A stretch of 64,000 nt of DNA from RGIG5299 sp045588575 (lineage in GTDB: Bacteria; Bacillota; Clostridia; Oscillospirales; RGIG5299). Within the stretch, counting starts at the first letter, position 1; the number at the start of each line of letters is the position of its first letter. The stretch is taken from positions 62,001-126,000 of the forward strand of contig JAZNEJ010000005.1 of the NCBI GenBank assembly GCA_045588575.1, written 5' to 3'. Position numbers and translations under genes: made by a program. Under the pieces are notes generated by a model that saw only the letters and a program-made list of their open reading frames with translations, did no database searches and had not been told where the DNA came from. Below, piece by piece: positions 28,270-36,969 of this stretch.

Positions 28270-29550
28270 ATGAACGATAAAAGAAGATTTTCAATAGATA
28301 TAGATGAAGAATATTATGAAACAATTCACAAAAGCGGCTTAAAAATAATCGTTTTTCCAAAAATGAATCTTAACGCTTCCTACGCCATAATAGGCACACG
28401 CTACGGCTCGATAAATACGGGCTTTACCGAAAACGGAGAGCACGTTGAAATTCCCGACGGCACGGCACATTTTTTGGAGCATAAGCTTTTTGAAGGCAAA
28501 AAGGAAGATGCGTTTGCAAGATTTGCCCGCACGGGCGCTTATGCCAACGCCTACACCTCGTTTGATAAAACGGCTTATTTGTTTTCGGGCACCGAAAATA
28601 TAGAAAAATCGCTTGAAATATTGCTCGATTTCGTATCGCACCCTCACTTCACCGAAGAAAACGTGGAGAAAGAGCAGGGAATAATAGGGCAGGAAATCGA
28701 GATGTATAACGACGATGCCGATTGGCAGTCGTTTTTCAGAGCAATCGACAGCGCCTATAAAACACACCCCATAAAAAAAGATATAGCAGGCACGAGAGAA
28801 ACGATAAAAACGTTAACCCCCGAGCTTTTAAATAAAATTTACCGCCATTTTTACAGCAGTAACAATATGGTTCTTTGCATTGCGGGCCAAATCGATGAAA
28901 AAACAGTTTTAAAAATTGCCGATAAGGCAGTGAAATTAAAGCCTCAAAAGGATTTCTGTCCCGATAAGCCTCACGAGGAAAAGGGTGTTTTCCAAAAGAG
29001 AACGAGCTTTGAAATGCCCATTGCCAAAACGCTTTTCGGCATTGCAATTAAAAGCGAGGTCGAATTTATTTCGGGAGAGGATGCCGTTAAGGCAGATATT
29101 GCGGTAGCCCTTGCGCTCGATTTAATTGCAGGCGGAACCAGCAAATTCTATAACGAGCTTTACGAAAAAAACGTTTTCTCCGATATTTCGGTTGAATATA
29201 TGCTTTCCGAAAGCTACGGCGCAACTGTAATAACCGGCTTTTCCGATACACCCGAAAAGGTTTACGAGGAATTTTTCAAGGCGGCAAACAATCTTATTGA
29301 AAACGGAATAGAAGCCGAAGATTTTGAAATGGTCAGAAAAAACCGCTACGGAAAATACGTTGCGGGCTTCGACAGCGCCGAGGCAATAGCAAATGCGGCA
29401 ATGAATGCCGAATTTTTGAAAACCGACCTTTTTAAAACGGGCGAGATATTAAAAAACATCACTCCCGAAGAGGTAATTTCGGCGGCAAAATGGGCATTTA
29501 ACGAAGAAAACGCCGCAATGGTTACAATACTCCCCAAAACAAAACAGTAA
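28270..29550 (+). CDS. ymfH: M16 zinc metallopeptidase, YmfH type
   Basis: 426 aa. The active-site motif H67-F-L-E70-H71 (TAHFLEHKLFEG) is present, with a downstream Glu in the NVEKEQGIIGQEI helix as third ligand. It sits 17 nt after the ymfF-like gene, so the two probably form a heterodimer with one active subunit. In B. subtilis the pair is tied to EF-P modification; the substrate here is unknown. It precedes lgt by 12 nt. Confidence 0.9.
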   Translation: MNDKRRFSIDIDEEYYETIHKSGLKIIVFPKMNLNASYAIIGTRYGSINTGFTENGEHVEIPDGTAHFLEHKLFEGKKEDAFARFARTGAYANAYTSFDKTAYLFSGTENIEKSLEILLDFVSHPHFTEENVEKEQGIIGQEIEMYNDDADWQSFFRAIDSAYKTHPIKKDIAGTRETIKTLTPELLNKIYRHFYSSNNMVLCIAGQIDEKTVLKIADKAVKLKPQKDFCPDKPHEEKGVFQKRTSFEMPIAKTLFGIAIKSEVEFISGEDAVKADIAVALALDLIAGGTSKFYNELYEKNVFSDISVEYMLSESYGATVITGFSDTPEKVYEEFFKAANNLIENGIEAEDFEMVRKNRYGKYVAGFDSAEAIANAAMNAEFLKTDLFKTGEILKNITPEEVISAAKWAFNEENAAMVTILPKTKQ

Positions 29551-29562
29551 AAGAGGTGCAAA

Positions 29563-30396
29563 ATGGGAACACACGAAATATCATTCCCCGGCTTGGGAAT
29601 TGAAGAATTTGTTATAAACAGAGTAGCTTTTAACGTTTTTGGAATAGACATTTATTGGTATGCCGTTTTCATAACGCTCGGAATTGTTTTGGCGGCAGCT
29701 TTCGGCTTCACTCAGTGCAAAAAATTCGGAATAAAGCCCGACGACCTTTTAGACGGTCTTTTGTTCGGTCTTCCCGCAGGAGTAATAGGAGCAAGACTTT
29801 TTTCGGTGCTTTTCAATTTACAAAACTATCACAGCTTTTTAGACGTAATAAATATTCGCGACGGCGGCCTTGCAATTTGGGGCGGAATTATATCGGTAAT
29901 TCCCACCGTTATAATTTTTTCAAAGGTTAAAAAAATAAACTTTCTTTCGGCGTTTGACATAACCGCAGTCGGCCTTTTAATAGGTCAGGCGGTGGGCAGA
30001 TGGGGAAATTTCTTCAATGCCGAGGTTTACGGCATTGAAACCAATCTCCCGTGGGGAATGACCGTTGACGGCTCGGCCCCCGTACATCCGCTTTTTCTTT
30101 ACGAAATCGTTATAAACACCGTGGGCATAGCGCTTATATTGCTTATATGGAAAAAATATAAAAACCGACTCCCCGGCGATATGGTTTTGTTTTATATGAG
30201 CTGGTACGGTCTTTTCAGAGCTCTTTTGGAAATGTTAAGACCTTCGAAATACGTGCTTTATCTTTTCGATACCAATATTCCAACCGCAGTGCTTTTAGGC
30301 TTTACCTGCTTCGTTTTGGGAATTGCGGGAATTTTAGTAAGACACGTATTAAATAATAAAAAAATAAAAGCAAAAGAAATAAAAAGTGAGGAATAA
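29563..30396 (+). CDS. lgt: Prolipoprotein diacylglyceryl transferase
   Basis: Adds diacylglycerol to the lipobox Cys of prelipoproteins. It is 277 aa with seven or so transmembrane segments. Landmarks are GARLFSVLFN, GGLAIWGGII and QAVGRWGNFFNAEVYG, the Lgt signature with the essential Arg, then ALLEMLRPSK near the C-terminus. The usual His of HGGL is replaced here by Asp (RDGGLAIWGG). A likely client, the lipoprotein cyclophilin, and a paralogue at 38.8 kb are in the window. Confidence 0.93.
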   Translation: MGTHEISFPGLGIEEFVINRVAFNVFGIDIYWYAVFITLGIVLAAAFGFTQCKKFGIKPDDLLDGLLFGLPAGVIGARLFSVLFNLQNYHSFLDVINIRDGGLAIWGGIISVIPTVIIFSKVKKINFLSAFDITAVGLLIGQAVGRWGNFFNAEVYGIETNLPWGMTVDGSAPVHPLFLYEIVINTVGIALILLIWKKYKNRLPGDMVLFYMSWYGLFRALLEMLRPSKYVLYLFDTNIPTAVLLGFTCFVLGIAGILVRHVLNNKKIKAKEIKSEE

Positions 30397-30399
30397 AAA

Positions 30400-31260
30400 A
30401 TGGGAACGGTAATAGACGGAAGAGCAGTAGCGGCAAAAGTAAGAAGCGAAATAAAGGAAGAAGTTTCTGAATTTGTTAAAAGCGGAATAACTCCCGGATT
30501 AGCGGTTGTAATCGTCGGCAACAATCAGGCATCACGCGCCTATGTAAACAATAAAGAAAAAGCGTGCGAGGAGGTTGGCATTCGCTCGGAGGAATATGCA
30601 CTTCCCGAGGAAACCACCGAAGAAGAGCTTTTAGAGCTCGTCAAAAAGCTTAACGGGAAAGAGGACGTTGACGGAATTTTAGTTCAAATGCCTCTTCCCA
30701 AACAGATAAACGAAGAAAAAATATTAAATGCAATCGTTCCCACAAAGGACGTAGATGCATTCCACCCCGTAAACGTCGGCAAAATTATGATAGGAAATTA
30801 CGATTTTCTTCCTTGCACCCCCGCAGGCGTTATGGAGCTCATTAAAGAAACGGGCACCGATATTTCCGGTAAAGAGTGCGTTGTTATCGGCAGAAGCAAT
30901 ATTGTAGGAAAGCCTATGGCAATGCTTCTCCTCCATGCAAACGGAACGGTAACAATTTGTCATTCAAGAACCAAAAACCTTAAAGAAACCGTTTCCCGTG
31001 CCGATATAGTTGTTGCGGCAATCGGCAAGGCAAAATTCATCACCGCCGATATGATAAAGGAAGGCGCCGTTGTTATCGACGTTGGTATGAATCGCGATGA
31101 AAACGGTAAACGTTGCGGCGACGTTGACTTTGAAAGCGTTAAGGAAAAGGCGTCTTTCATCACTCCCGTTCCTTTTGGCGTAGGTCCCATGACAATAACC
31201 ATGCTTCTTAAAAACACCTTAAAAGCAGCAGAACTCAGAAAAAATAAAAAGGCAGAATAA
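30400..31260 (+). CDS. folD: Methylenetetrahydrofolate dehydrogenase/cyclohydrolase
   Basis: Interconverts 5,10-methylene- and 10-formyl-THF with NADP+. It is 286 aa. Motifs are [15 protein letters not shown] (with the catalytic Lys), [19 protein letters not shown] and [14 protein letters not shown]. It is 3 nt after lgt and 4 nt before the acyltransferase, so one transcript is likely although the functions are unrelated. Confidence 0.97.
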   Translation: MGTVIDGRAVAAKVRSEIKEEVSEFVKSGITPGLAVVIVGNNQASRAYVNNKEKACEEVGIRSEEYALPEETTEEELLELVKKLNGKEDVDGILVQMPLPKQINEEKILNAIVPTKDVDAFHPVNVGKIMIGNYDFLPCTPAGVMELIKETGTDISGKECVVIGRSNIVGKPMAMLLLHANGTVTICHSRTKNLKETVSRADIVVAAIGKAKFITADMIKEGAVVIDVGMNRDENGKRCGDVDFESVKEKASFITPVPFGVGPMTITMLLKNTLKAAELRKNKKAE

Positions 31261-31264
31261 AAAA

Positions 31265-32536
31265 GTGAAGATAAAAATAAAGGATATTGAATACGCCAAA
31301 GCGCTTGAAATAAAACCGGCACCTCATAAAAAACCCACTAAACAGTGGCTGCTTTTCAGGTGGCTTTTAAACGTCCTTTCGGTAATTGACCTTATAAAAG
31401 TAAACTTCAAATATAATAAAATAAATATGGAAAAGCTCGATAATAAAACTCCATGCCTTGTTTTAATGAACCATTCGAGCTTTATAGATTTAAAAATTGC
31501 AAGCAGACTGCTCGCAAAAAGACCGTATAACATAATTTGCACGTCCGATGGATTTGTCGGCAAGGAATGGCTTATGCGAAAACTCGGTTGCATTCCCACT
31601 ACGAAATTTCAAACCGATGCAACGCTGATAAGAGATATGAGCCACATATTAAAGAATCTTAAAAGCTCAATTTTAATGTACCCCGAAGCAAGCTACAGCT
31701 TTGACGGAACTGCATTGGCGCTTCCTGCATCGCTTGGAAAGTGTATAAAGCTTCTTAACGTCCCCGTTGTTTTTATTAAAACCTACGGAGCTTTTTCAAG
31801 AGACCCGCTTTATAACGGGCTTCGTCTTCGCAAGGTTTCCGTTTCGGCAGATATGGAATATCTTTTAACACCCGAAGATATCAAAACAAAAACCGCCGAT
31901 GAAATTAACGAAATCTTAAAAGAAAAATTCAACTTCGATGCTTTTAAATGGCAGCAGGAAAACAAAATAAAAATATCCGAACCTTTTATAGCCGAGGGCT
32001 TAAACAGAGTTTTATATAAATGCCCTAATTGTCATAAGGAAGAAACTCTAAAATGTAACGGCAATAAAATTTATTGCACCGAGTGTAATAAGGAATATAT
32101 TTTAGATGAATACGGCTACATAAAAGCGTTAAACGGTGAAACCGAGTTTTCTCATATTCCCGATTGGTATAACTGGCAAAGGGAAGAGGTAAGAAAAGAA
32201 ATCGAAGAGGGGAAATATAAAATTTCCGCAAACGTTAAAATCGGACTTCTTATAGACTATAAGGCGATTTATCGAGTGGGTGAAGGCAAACTCGTTCACG
32301 ACGTAAACGGATTTCACTTAAAAGGTGCAAACGGAGAGCTTGAGATTATTCAAAAGCCTAACGCTTATTATAGTCTTTATTCCGATTATTTCTGGTATGA
32401 AATAAGCGATATAGTTTGCATAGGTTCGGGCAAAATGCTTTACTATTGCTTTTTGGAGGAAGGCACGAGCATAGCCACAAAGGCAAGACTTGCAACCGAA
32501 GAGCTGTATAAAATAAACGCTCTTTTGAAAAAATAA
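31265..32536 (+). CDS. PlsC-like acyltransferase with C-terminal zinc ribbon
   Basis: 423 aa. The N-terminal half is a glycerophosphate acyltransferase domain: NHSSFIDLKIA is the HX4D catalytic motif, and YPEASYSFDGTALALP is the acceptor-binding motif. Residues about 254-283 form a CPNCHKEETLKCN...CTEC zinc ribbon, and the last 130 residues are unassigned. It probably acylates lysophosphatidate or a related lipid at the membrane; the zinc ribbon is characteristic of a clostridial subgroup. GTG start. A strong terminator follows. Confidence 0.85.
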   Translation: MKIKIKDIEYAKALEIKPAPHKKPTKQWLLFRWLLNVLSVIDLIKVNFKYNKINMEKLDNKTPCLVLMNHSSFIDLKIASRLLAKRPYNIICTSDGFVGKEWLMRKLGCIPTTKFQTDATLIRDMSHILKNLKSSILMYPEASYSFDGTALALPASLGKCIKLLNVPVVFIKTYGAFSRDPLYNGLRLRKVSVSADMEYLLTPEDIKTKTADEINEILKEKFNFDAFKWQQENKIKISEPFIAEGLNRVLYKCPNCHKEETLKCNGNKIYCTECNKEYILDEYGYIKALNGETEFSHIPDWYNWQREEVRKEIEEGKYKISANVKIGLLIDYKAIYRVGEGKLVHDVNGFHLKGANGELEIIQKPNAYYSLYSDYFWYEISDIVCIGSGKMLYYCFLEEGTSIATKARLATEELYKINALLKK

Positions 32537-32540
32537 TGTT

Positions 32541-32574
32541 AAAGAAGACGGAAAAAATCCGTCTTCTTTTTTAA
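32541..32574 (+). terminator. Terminator after the acyltransferase gene
   Basis: AAGAAGACGGA (32542-32552) pairs with TCCGTCTTCTT (32558-32568), followed by TTTTTT. Confidence 0.92.
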
Positions 32575-32608
32575 ATAAAAAAATCTTATAAAATATTTAT
32601 TTTTAGTC

Positions 32609-32637
32609 TTGACAAAACAAGACTTTTTTGTTATACT
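32609..32637 (+). promoter_or_regulatory. Promoter of the tRNA-Thr/tRNA-Tyr unit
   Basis: TTGACA (32609-32614), 17-bp spacer, TATACT (32632-32637), about 30 nt upstream of tRNA-Thr. Confidence 0.88.
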
Positions 32638-32667
32638 TTATTAGCTGTCAATCAGCGCAGTCAATTT

Positions 32668-32742
32668 GCTGGTGTGGCTCAATGGCAGAGCAGCTGATTT
32701 GTAATCAGCAGGTTGATGGTTCGACTCCGTTCACCAGCTCCA
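32668..32742 (+). tRNA. tRNA-Thr (anticodon TGT)
   Basis: A full cloverleaf can be drawn: acceptor GCTGGTG/CACCAGC, D arm GCTC...GAGC, anticodon arm GCTGA-TTTGTAA-TCAGC with anticodon TGT reading ACA, and a T loop TTCGACT. Discriminator T is followed by an encoded CCA (32740-32742). Confidence 0.95.
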
Positions 32743-32767
32743 TTAAGCGTTTAAAAATTTTATATAT

Positions 32768-32853
32768 GGGGGAATTCCCGAGTGGCCAAAGGGGGCAGAC
32801 TGTAAATCTGTTGCTTTTCAGCTTCGGTGGTCCGAATCCACCTTCCCCCACCA
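32768..32853 (+). tRNA. tRNA-Tyr (anticodon GTA)
   Basis: Class II tRNA with a long variable arm. Acceptor GGGGGAA/TTCCCCC, anticodon arm GCAGA-CTGTAAA-TCTGT with anticodon GTA, T arm GGTGG-TCCGAAT-CCACC (one T of the usual TTC is replaced by C), discriminator A and an encoded CCA. It lies 25 nt after tRNA-Thr on the same transcript. Confidence 0.95.
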
Positions 32854-32892
32854 AAACAAAAAACCAACCCGTAGCGGTTGGTTTTTTGTTTT
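32854..32892 (+). terminator. Terminator after tRNA-Tyr
   Basis: AAAAAACCAACC pairs with GGTTGGTTTTTT around CGTAGC, directly after the tRNA CCA end, with a further AAAAC/GTTTT extension. Confidence 0.92.
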
Positions 32893-32911
32893 AAGTAAGT
32901 AAAAAAGTTGA

Positions 32912-33060
32912 GGACCACCGAAGGTGGTTCGTTGAGGCGGCACCGATGCCGCGAAAGGCGGCGGTGAACGCCGTGTCTCGAAGTCGAAGCTTTTTTCGCA
33001 AGTTGTTCGGAACAACCGAAAAAAGCAAGACGTAGAGTATCCACCTTCCCCTACCAAAAA
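32912..33060. repeat. Hairpin-rich element bounded by tRNA-Tyr-derived sequence
   Basis: The stretch 32893-33097 holds no gene. It contains three hairpins: ACCACC/GGTGGT (32914-32928), GCGGCA/TGCCGC (32937-32952), and a long one, GCTTTTTTCG/CGAAAAAAGC (32989-32998 with 33017-33026), enclosing GTTGTT/AACAAC. The left edge (32912-32923) is a 12-nt inverted copy of tRNA-Tyr 32822-32833. The right edge (33039-33060) is a 22-nt direct copy of the tRNA 3' end and flank (32836-32857) with one mismatch. GC content is clearly above its surroundings. It could be an integration scar or a palindromic repeat family member. Confidence 0.65.
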
Positions 33061-33097
33061 AAGGAGAAGACCGCAATTAAAGCAATATACCTTTTTA

Positions 33098-33126
33098 TTG
33101 ACAACCTTTTTTTACTGTGCTATAAT
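33098..33126 (+). promoter_or_regulatory. Consensus promoter of the DUF898-like gene
   Basis: TTGACA (33098-33103), 17-bp spacer ending TGTGC, TATAAT (33121-33126). Confidence 0.9.
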
Positions 33127-33173
33127 TAAAAAAATCAGTAATGATTTTAAAACAAAAAACGGAGGATGTAAAA

Positions 33174-33527
33174 ATGGAAAACACCGCAGTTGTAACCTCA
33201 ATTGAAGAGTTGAAAACCCAACCCTCTTATTTCGATGGCAAACTCATAGCGTTAATAGGCATAAACCTTTTAACAGCTCTTGTTTGCACGGTAACTTTAG
33301 GTCTTGCTTACCCCGCAATGTATTGCTTTAAAAAACGTTGGATTTATGCAAGCACCGTTGTAAACGGATATCGCTTGAAATTCACCGGTAAAGGCAGACA
33401 GCTATTCGGCAAATATATTCTTTGGACATTCTTGGCAATAATCACTTTCGGCATTTTCGCTCTTTGGTTGCCCATTAAATATAGAAAATGGGAAACAAAG
33501 CACGTTGAAATTGATTGCAAAGCTTAA
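33174..33527 (+). CDS. Small DUF898-like membrane protein
   Basis: 117 aa. Two hydrophobic segments (residues about 25-50 and 83-102) flank the conserved WIYASTVVNGYRLKFTGKGRQLFGKYILW block, which is typical of the DUF898 (YjgN-like) family; most family members are longer. The ATG at 33174 follows GGAGG. It is monocistronic, with its own consensus promoter and terminator, so strong independent expression is expected. Function unknown. Confidence 0.8.
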   Translation: MENTAVVTSIEELKTQPSYFDGKLIALIGINLLTALVCTVTLGLAYPAMYCFKKRWIYASTVVNGYRLKFTGKGRQLFGKYILWTFLAIITFGIFALWLPIKYRKWETKHVEIDCKA

Positions 33528-33537
33528 TAAAACTTTT

Positions 33538-33572
33538 AAACAAGCCGTTTTCAAAAGCGGCTTGTTTTTTTA
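33538..33572 (+). terminator. Terminator after the DUF898-like gene
   Basis: CAAGCCG (33541-33547) pairs with CGGCTTG (33558-33564), flanked by an A-run and TTTTTTT. Confidence 0.92.
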
Positions 33573-33600
33573 TTCTTTTTTCTTGAATAAAACAGCAAAA

Positions 33601-33682
33601 ATGCAATTTTTTGCATAAATATAAAAATATTTCCATTATTCTTGCAATAAAAGTTGACCTAAATATAAATATATGTTAAAAT
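33601..33682 (+). promoter_or_regulatory. putP promoter with upstream palindrome
   Basis: TTGACC (33654-33659), 17-bp spacer, TAAAAT (33677-33682). A perfect ATGCAA-TTTT-TTGCAT palindrome (33601-33616) lies 38 bp upstream of the -35 and is a candidate operator for an unknown regulator. Confidence 0.7.
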
Positions 33683-33713
33683 ATTAGCTATGTAATGAAA
33701 GAGAGGTATTGTT

Positions 33714-35285
33714 ATGGACGAAAAAACAATACAAATTTTAATTGCTATGGTCATTTATATGGCAATAGTAATCTTTATTGGCGTATTTTATGCAAAGCGC
33801 GCAAATAAAAATTCAGAAGCATATTTCTTGGGCGGACGTTCACTCGGCCCGTGGGTAACGGCAATGAGTGCCGAAGCATCCGATATGAGCGGCTGGCTTT
33901 TAATGGGACTTCCTGGCGTTGCTTATTACTGCGGCTTGGCAGATGCATTCTGGACCGCACTCGGTCTTGCCGTGGGAACTTATTTGAACTGGCTTATAGT
34001 TTCCAAGCGTCTTCGTCGTTACAGCGTAAGAGCTAATAACTCAATTACCTTGCCCGAGTTTTTCTCGAACCGATTCAGAGAAAAGAAAAAGACGATTTTG
34101 TTCATTGCTGCAGCTTTCATTTTAATTTTCTTCACCGTTTATGCGGCAAGCTGCTTCGTAACCTGCGGCAAGCTTTTCTCAACGCTTTTCGGCGCACCCT
34201 ACGTTGCGATGATGATACTCGGCGCAGTCTTCGTCTTGCTCTACACTCTCCTCGGCGGCTTCCTTGCTGAAAGCGCATCCGATTTTATGCAGGCAATAGT
34301 AATGATTATTGCATTGTCGGTAGTTGTAATTCTCGGCACTATTTCGGCAGGCGGCATTGGCGCAGTTGTTGAAAACGCACAGCAAATTCCCGGATTCCTT
34401 GAATTCTTCGGTTTGGCAACTCCCGTTTTAGGTGAAAACGGTCAGCAAATTGTTGAAGCGGGCAAACCGGTTTTCGGTGCGGCGGCAGATTACGGTATTC
34501 TTTCCGTATGCTCTATGATGGCGTGGGGCTTAGGCTATTTCGGTATGCCTCAGGTTCTCCTTCGCTTTATGGCAATCCGCAAAGAAAAAGAACTCGGACG
34601 TTCACGCCGTATAGCAATGATTTGGGTTGTAATTTCCCTTGGCGTTGCCGTATTCATCGGAATTATGGGCCGTCAGGTTTTCCCCACCGAGCACTTAACA
34701 AGCTCTGCGGCTGAAAATATCTTTATCACTCTTGCAACAAATGCACTTCCGCCCATCTTGGCAGGATTTGTAATGGCAGGCATTTTGGCTGCAACAATAA
34801 GCTCATCCGACTCTTATCTTTTAATTGCGGCATCGGCATTCTCCAAAAACATTTTCCAAGGAATTTGCAAGAAAAATGCAACCGATAAGCAGGTTATGCT
34901 CATTTCGAGAATTACCCTTTTGGTGCTCACTTTAATCGGCGTTTTAATAGCGCTCGACGAAAACAGCGTAATCTTCAAAATTGTTTCGTTTGCTTGGGCA
35001 GGTTTCGGCGCAACCTTCGGCCCGCTTATGCTCTTCTCGCTTTTCTGGAAGAGAATCAACAAGGCAGGCGCAATAGCAGGTATGATAAGCGGCGCGGGAA
35101 TGGTATTCCTCTGGAAGCTTGTAATAAGCACTCTTGGAGGCGTTTTCGCAATCTACGAGCTTCTCCCCGCATTCATTTTCTCCTCAATCTGCATAGTTGT
35201 AGTATCTCTCCTCACCAAAGCGCCCTCTAAAGAAATCGAAGAAGATTTCGAGGCAGTTCGCCAAGGTAAAATTGAAGAGGCTTAA
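33714..35285 (+). CDS. putP: Sodium/proline symporter
   Basis: 523 aa, sodium:solute symporter family with about 13 transmembrane segments. The start region (YFLGGRSLGPWVTAMSAEASDMSGWLLMGLPG) is strongly PutP-like; the SDMSGW stretch forms part of the Na+/proline site. It takes up proline with Na+, for osmoprotection or for Stickland-type fermentation. It stands alone, with its own promoter and palindrome and a near-perfect terminator. Confidence 0.94.
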   Translation: MDEKTIQILIAMVIYMAIVIFIGVFYAKRANKNSEAYFLGGRSLGPWVTAMSAEASDMSGWLLMGLPGVAYYCGLADAFWTALGLAVGTYLNWLIVSKRLRRYSVRANNSITLPEFFSNRFREKKKTILFIAAAFILIFFTVYAASCFVTCGKLFSTLFGAPYVAMMILGAVFVLLYTLLGGFLAESASDFMQAIVMIIALSVVVILGTISAGGIGAVVENAQQIPGFLEFFGLATPVLGENGQQIVEAGKPVFGAAADYGILSVCSMMAWGLGYFGMPQVLLRFMAIRKEKELGRSRRIAMIWVVISLGVAVFIGIMGRQVFPTEHLTSSAAENIFITLATNALPPILAGFVMAGILAATISSSDSYLLIAASAFSKNIFQGICKKNATDKQVMLISRITLLVLTLIGVLIALDENSVIFKIVSFAWAGFGATFGPLMLFSLFWKRINKAGAIAGMISGAGMVFLWKLVISTLGGVFAIYELLPAFIFSSICIVVVSLLTKAPSKEIEEDFEAVRQGKIEEA

Positions 35286-35295
35286 AACCTAATAA

Positions 35296-35333
35296 AAAAG
35301 GCTTTGCATTAATGCAAAGCCTTTTCATTTTTT
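35296..35333 (+). terminator. Terminator after putP
   Basis: A 30-nt perfect palindrome (35296-35325) centred on ATTAAT, beginning AAAAGGCTTTGC, followed by CATTTTTT. Confidence 0.92.
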
Positions 35334-35372
35334 AAAATAAATATTATTAAAAAAGAATTTTATCAAAAACTC

Positions 35373-35401
35373 TTGAAATAGGAGGATAAAAGTGCTAAAC
35401 T
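35373..35401 (+). promoter_or_regulatory. Promoter of the SipW-type module
   Basis: TTGAAA (35373-35378), 17-bp spacer, TAAACT (35396-35401) with an extended TGC just before it. Expected +1 about 35408, leader about 59 nt. Confidence 0.6.
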
Positions 35402-35466
35402 ATAAGTAGATTGGTTTTTGGGATAAGACATAATCTGATTTTACAATAAAATTGAGGTGTATTAAA

Positions 35467-36060
35467 ATGAAAAAATTATCCATTCTTATCGCAATTATGT
35501 TATTAATCACCGTTGGCGGCGTTTACGCAACATGGACCTACACTCAAACCACCGACGTTGCCGACGAATCTGTCGGTATGGCTATGAACCTTACAAACGT
35601 TACATACGAAGGCTCTTACGGTACCTACAAAATCAATAAAGACAATCTTAAAATGGTTATCGACCCCAAGGAAGGCACAACACACACCACTTCTCTCGTA
35701 ATAACCGGAGAAATTATTGTAACCTTCACACCCGCAACCTATGCTCCCGATGAAGTTAAAGCAAACGGCGTTGTTTCTTCTTTTGAGTTTTCTTTAACAA
35801 ATGATAATTGGGTATTTGGAGAAGAAAAAATTATCAGCCTCGTTCACCATGACGAAAGCGTTCACCAAATCACATGGGAAAAGCAGGAAAACGGCACTTT
35901 TGAGTTCATTTTAGATGCAGAAGACATTGCAAAGCATCTTGATTTAACCGAAATCTCTCTCGATACATACGCTGATTACGAAGCATATACTGCTGTTCTC
36001 AGAGAAGGTCAGATTATTTTTGCAGTAAGCGACGGCAATTTTAACAACGTTAACCCGTAA
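35467..36060 (+). CDS. Exported protein with SipW-dependent-type signal peptide
   Basis: 197 aa. The N-terminus MKKLSILIAIMLLITVGGVYATWTY has the pattern of TasA/camelysin-like SipW substrates: a short hydrophobic core, then GGxYAxWxY. Residues 26-197 look like an extracellular, beta-rich domain without Cys. NLKMVIDPKEGTTH (about 60-73) reappears in altered form in the protein two genes downstream. A strong hairpin follows it and a SipW-like peptidase comes next, so it is probably a major, high-level substrate of that peptidase. It may build a fibre or surface layer, but no homologue of known function is recognisable. Confidence 0.8.
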   Translation: MKKLSILIAIMLLITVGGVYATWTYTQTTDVADESVGMAMNLTNVTYEGSYGTYKINKDNLKMVIDPKEGTTHTTSLVITGEIIVTFTPATYAPDEVKANGVVSSFEFSLTNDNWVFGEEKIISLVHHDESVHQITWEKQENGTFEFILDAEDIAKHLDLTEISLDTYADYEAYTAVLREGQIIFAVSDGNFNNVNP

Positions 36061-36082
36061 TTCTTTTTAATTAACAACTGCC

Positions 36083-36125
36083 ACAACTATCCCATGTGGT
36101 TTGCATGGGGTAGTTGTCTTATTTT
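36083..36125 (+). terminator. Partial terminator between substrate and signal peptidase genes
   Basis: ACAACTATCCCATG (36083-36096) pairs with CATGGGGTAGTTGT (36104-36117) with one G-T pair, then CTTATTTT. It probably lowers expression of the downstream peptidase relative to the first substrate. Confidence 0.8.
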
Positions 36126-36135
36126 AGGTGAAGCC

Positions 36136-36969
36136 ATGACGAACTATGAAATTTACGTTTTCATACTTTGCTCCATCGTTTTCACAATGTTTACCGTCTT
36201 GTTTGCATATATAATTTCACTGCTTACAAAGATGCGCTTGAAAATGATTGAACACGGCTTGGAAGACGAAGAAATAATCGAAAATTCCAAAAAGAAAAAA
36301 CGCTCATGCTTAAGCACAATTATCGGAACGGTGCTTTCGTTAATCATCTGCGTTTTTCTTTCGGTGGCGTTTGCTTTTTCTTTATATATGAATGCAACAG
36401 AGGGCAAAGCGCCTAACGGAATACCGTCTTTAAAGGTTGTTAAAAGCTCTTCAATGGCAACGGCAAACGAGAAAAATAAATATCTTGCCGAAAACAATTT
36501 AACAAACCAACTTCAAACCTTTGATATAGTTATAACCCATCACTTGCCCAAGGAAGAAGATTTAAAGCTTTACGATATCGTCGTTTATAAGCAGGGTGAT
36601 AATTATATAATTCACCGCATTATTGCAATAGAAGAACCCAATGAAAAACACCCGAATTCGCGCCACTTCCTCTTAAGAGGCGACTCCGTTCCCAATTCCG
36701 ACCCGTTCCCCGTGCTATACAGTCAAATGCAGGGCATTTACGAGGGCGAAAGAATTCCCTATGTCGGAAGCTTTGTTTTGTTTATGCAGTCGCCTGCGGG
36801 CTGGCTTTGCATAATTTTGGTGTTATTTGCAATTTTTGCAACTCCCGTTTTAGAGAAAAAAATTAACGAATCAATTAAAGCCCGCTATGAGCTTATAACT
36901 TCAAAAGAAGGAAACGGCGATAAAAGCGAAAAAACCGAAGATGAAGCCGTTTATGCGGGTAAAAGCTGA
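36136..36969 (+). CDS. sipW: SipW-type (ER-type) signal peptidase I
   Basis: 277 aa. It has the nucleophile S106 in KSSSMA and His160 in YIIHRI in place of the general-base Lys, which defines the archaeal/ER/SipW branch, followed by LLRGDSVPNSDP. An extra N-terminal transmembrane segment (residues 5-30) and a charged linker precede the usual anchor (60-84), and another segment lies near 218-238. The ATG at 36136 follows AGGTGA; an earlier in-frame ATG lies inside the terminator hairpin and lacks a ribosome-binding site. It is flanked by two likely substrates and should process them outside the membrane. Confidence 0.9.
   Translation: MTNYEIYVFILCSIVFTMFTVLFAYIISLLTKMRLKMIEHGLEDEEIIENSKKKKRSCLSTIIGTVLSLIICVFLSVAFAFSLYMNATEGKAPNGIPSLKVVKSSSMATANEKNKYLAENNLTNQLQTFDIVITHHLPKEEDLKLYDIVVYKQGDNYIIHRIIAIEEPNEKHPNSRHFLLRGDSVPNSDPFPVLYSQMQGIYEGERIPYVGSFVLFMQSPAGWLCIILVLFAIFATPVLEKKINESIKARYELITSKEGNGDKSEKTEDEAVYAGKS

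Noticed and set aside
32760..33076. Minus-strand frames reading GGGRWIRTTEA and similar over tRNA-Tyr and its flank.
   Set aside because: They are translations of the tRNA and hairpin element, a well-known source of false proteins; no ribosome-binding site or coding bias.
35392..35409. Five-codon reading frame (GTG...TAG) behind AGGAGG upstream of the SipW module, possible leader peptide.
   Set aside because: It overlaps the -10 of the best promoter, so it would not be transcribed in full; no repeats or regulatory codons are evident.
36094..36135. Earlier ATG for the SipW-type peptidase.
   Set aside because: It lies inside the terminator hairpin and has no ribosome-binding site; the ATG at 36136 has AGGTGA.
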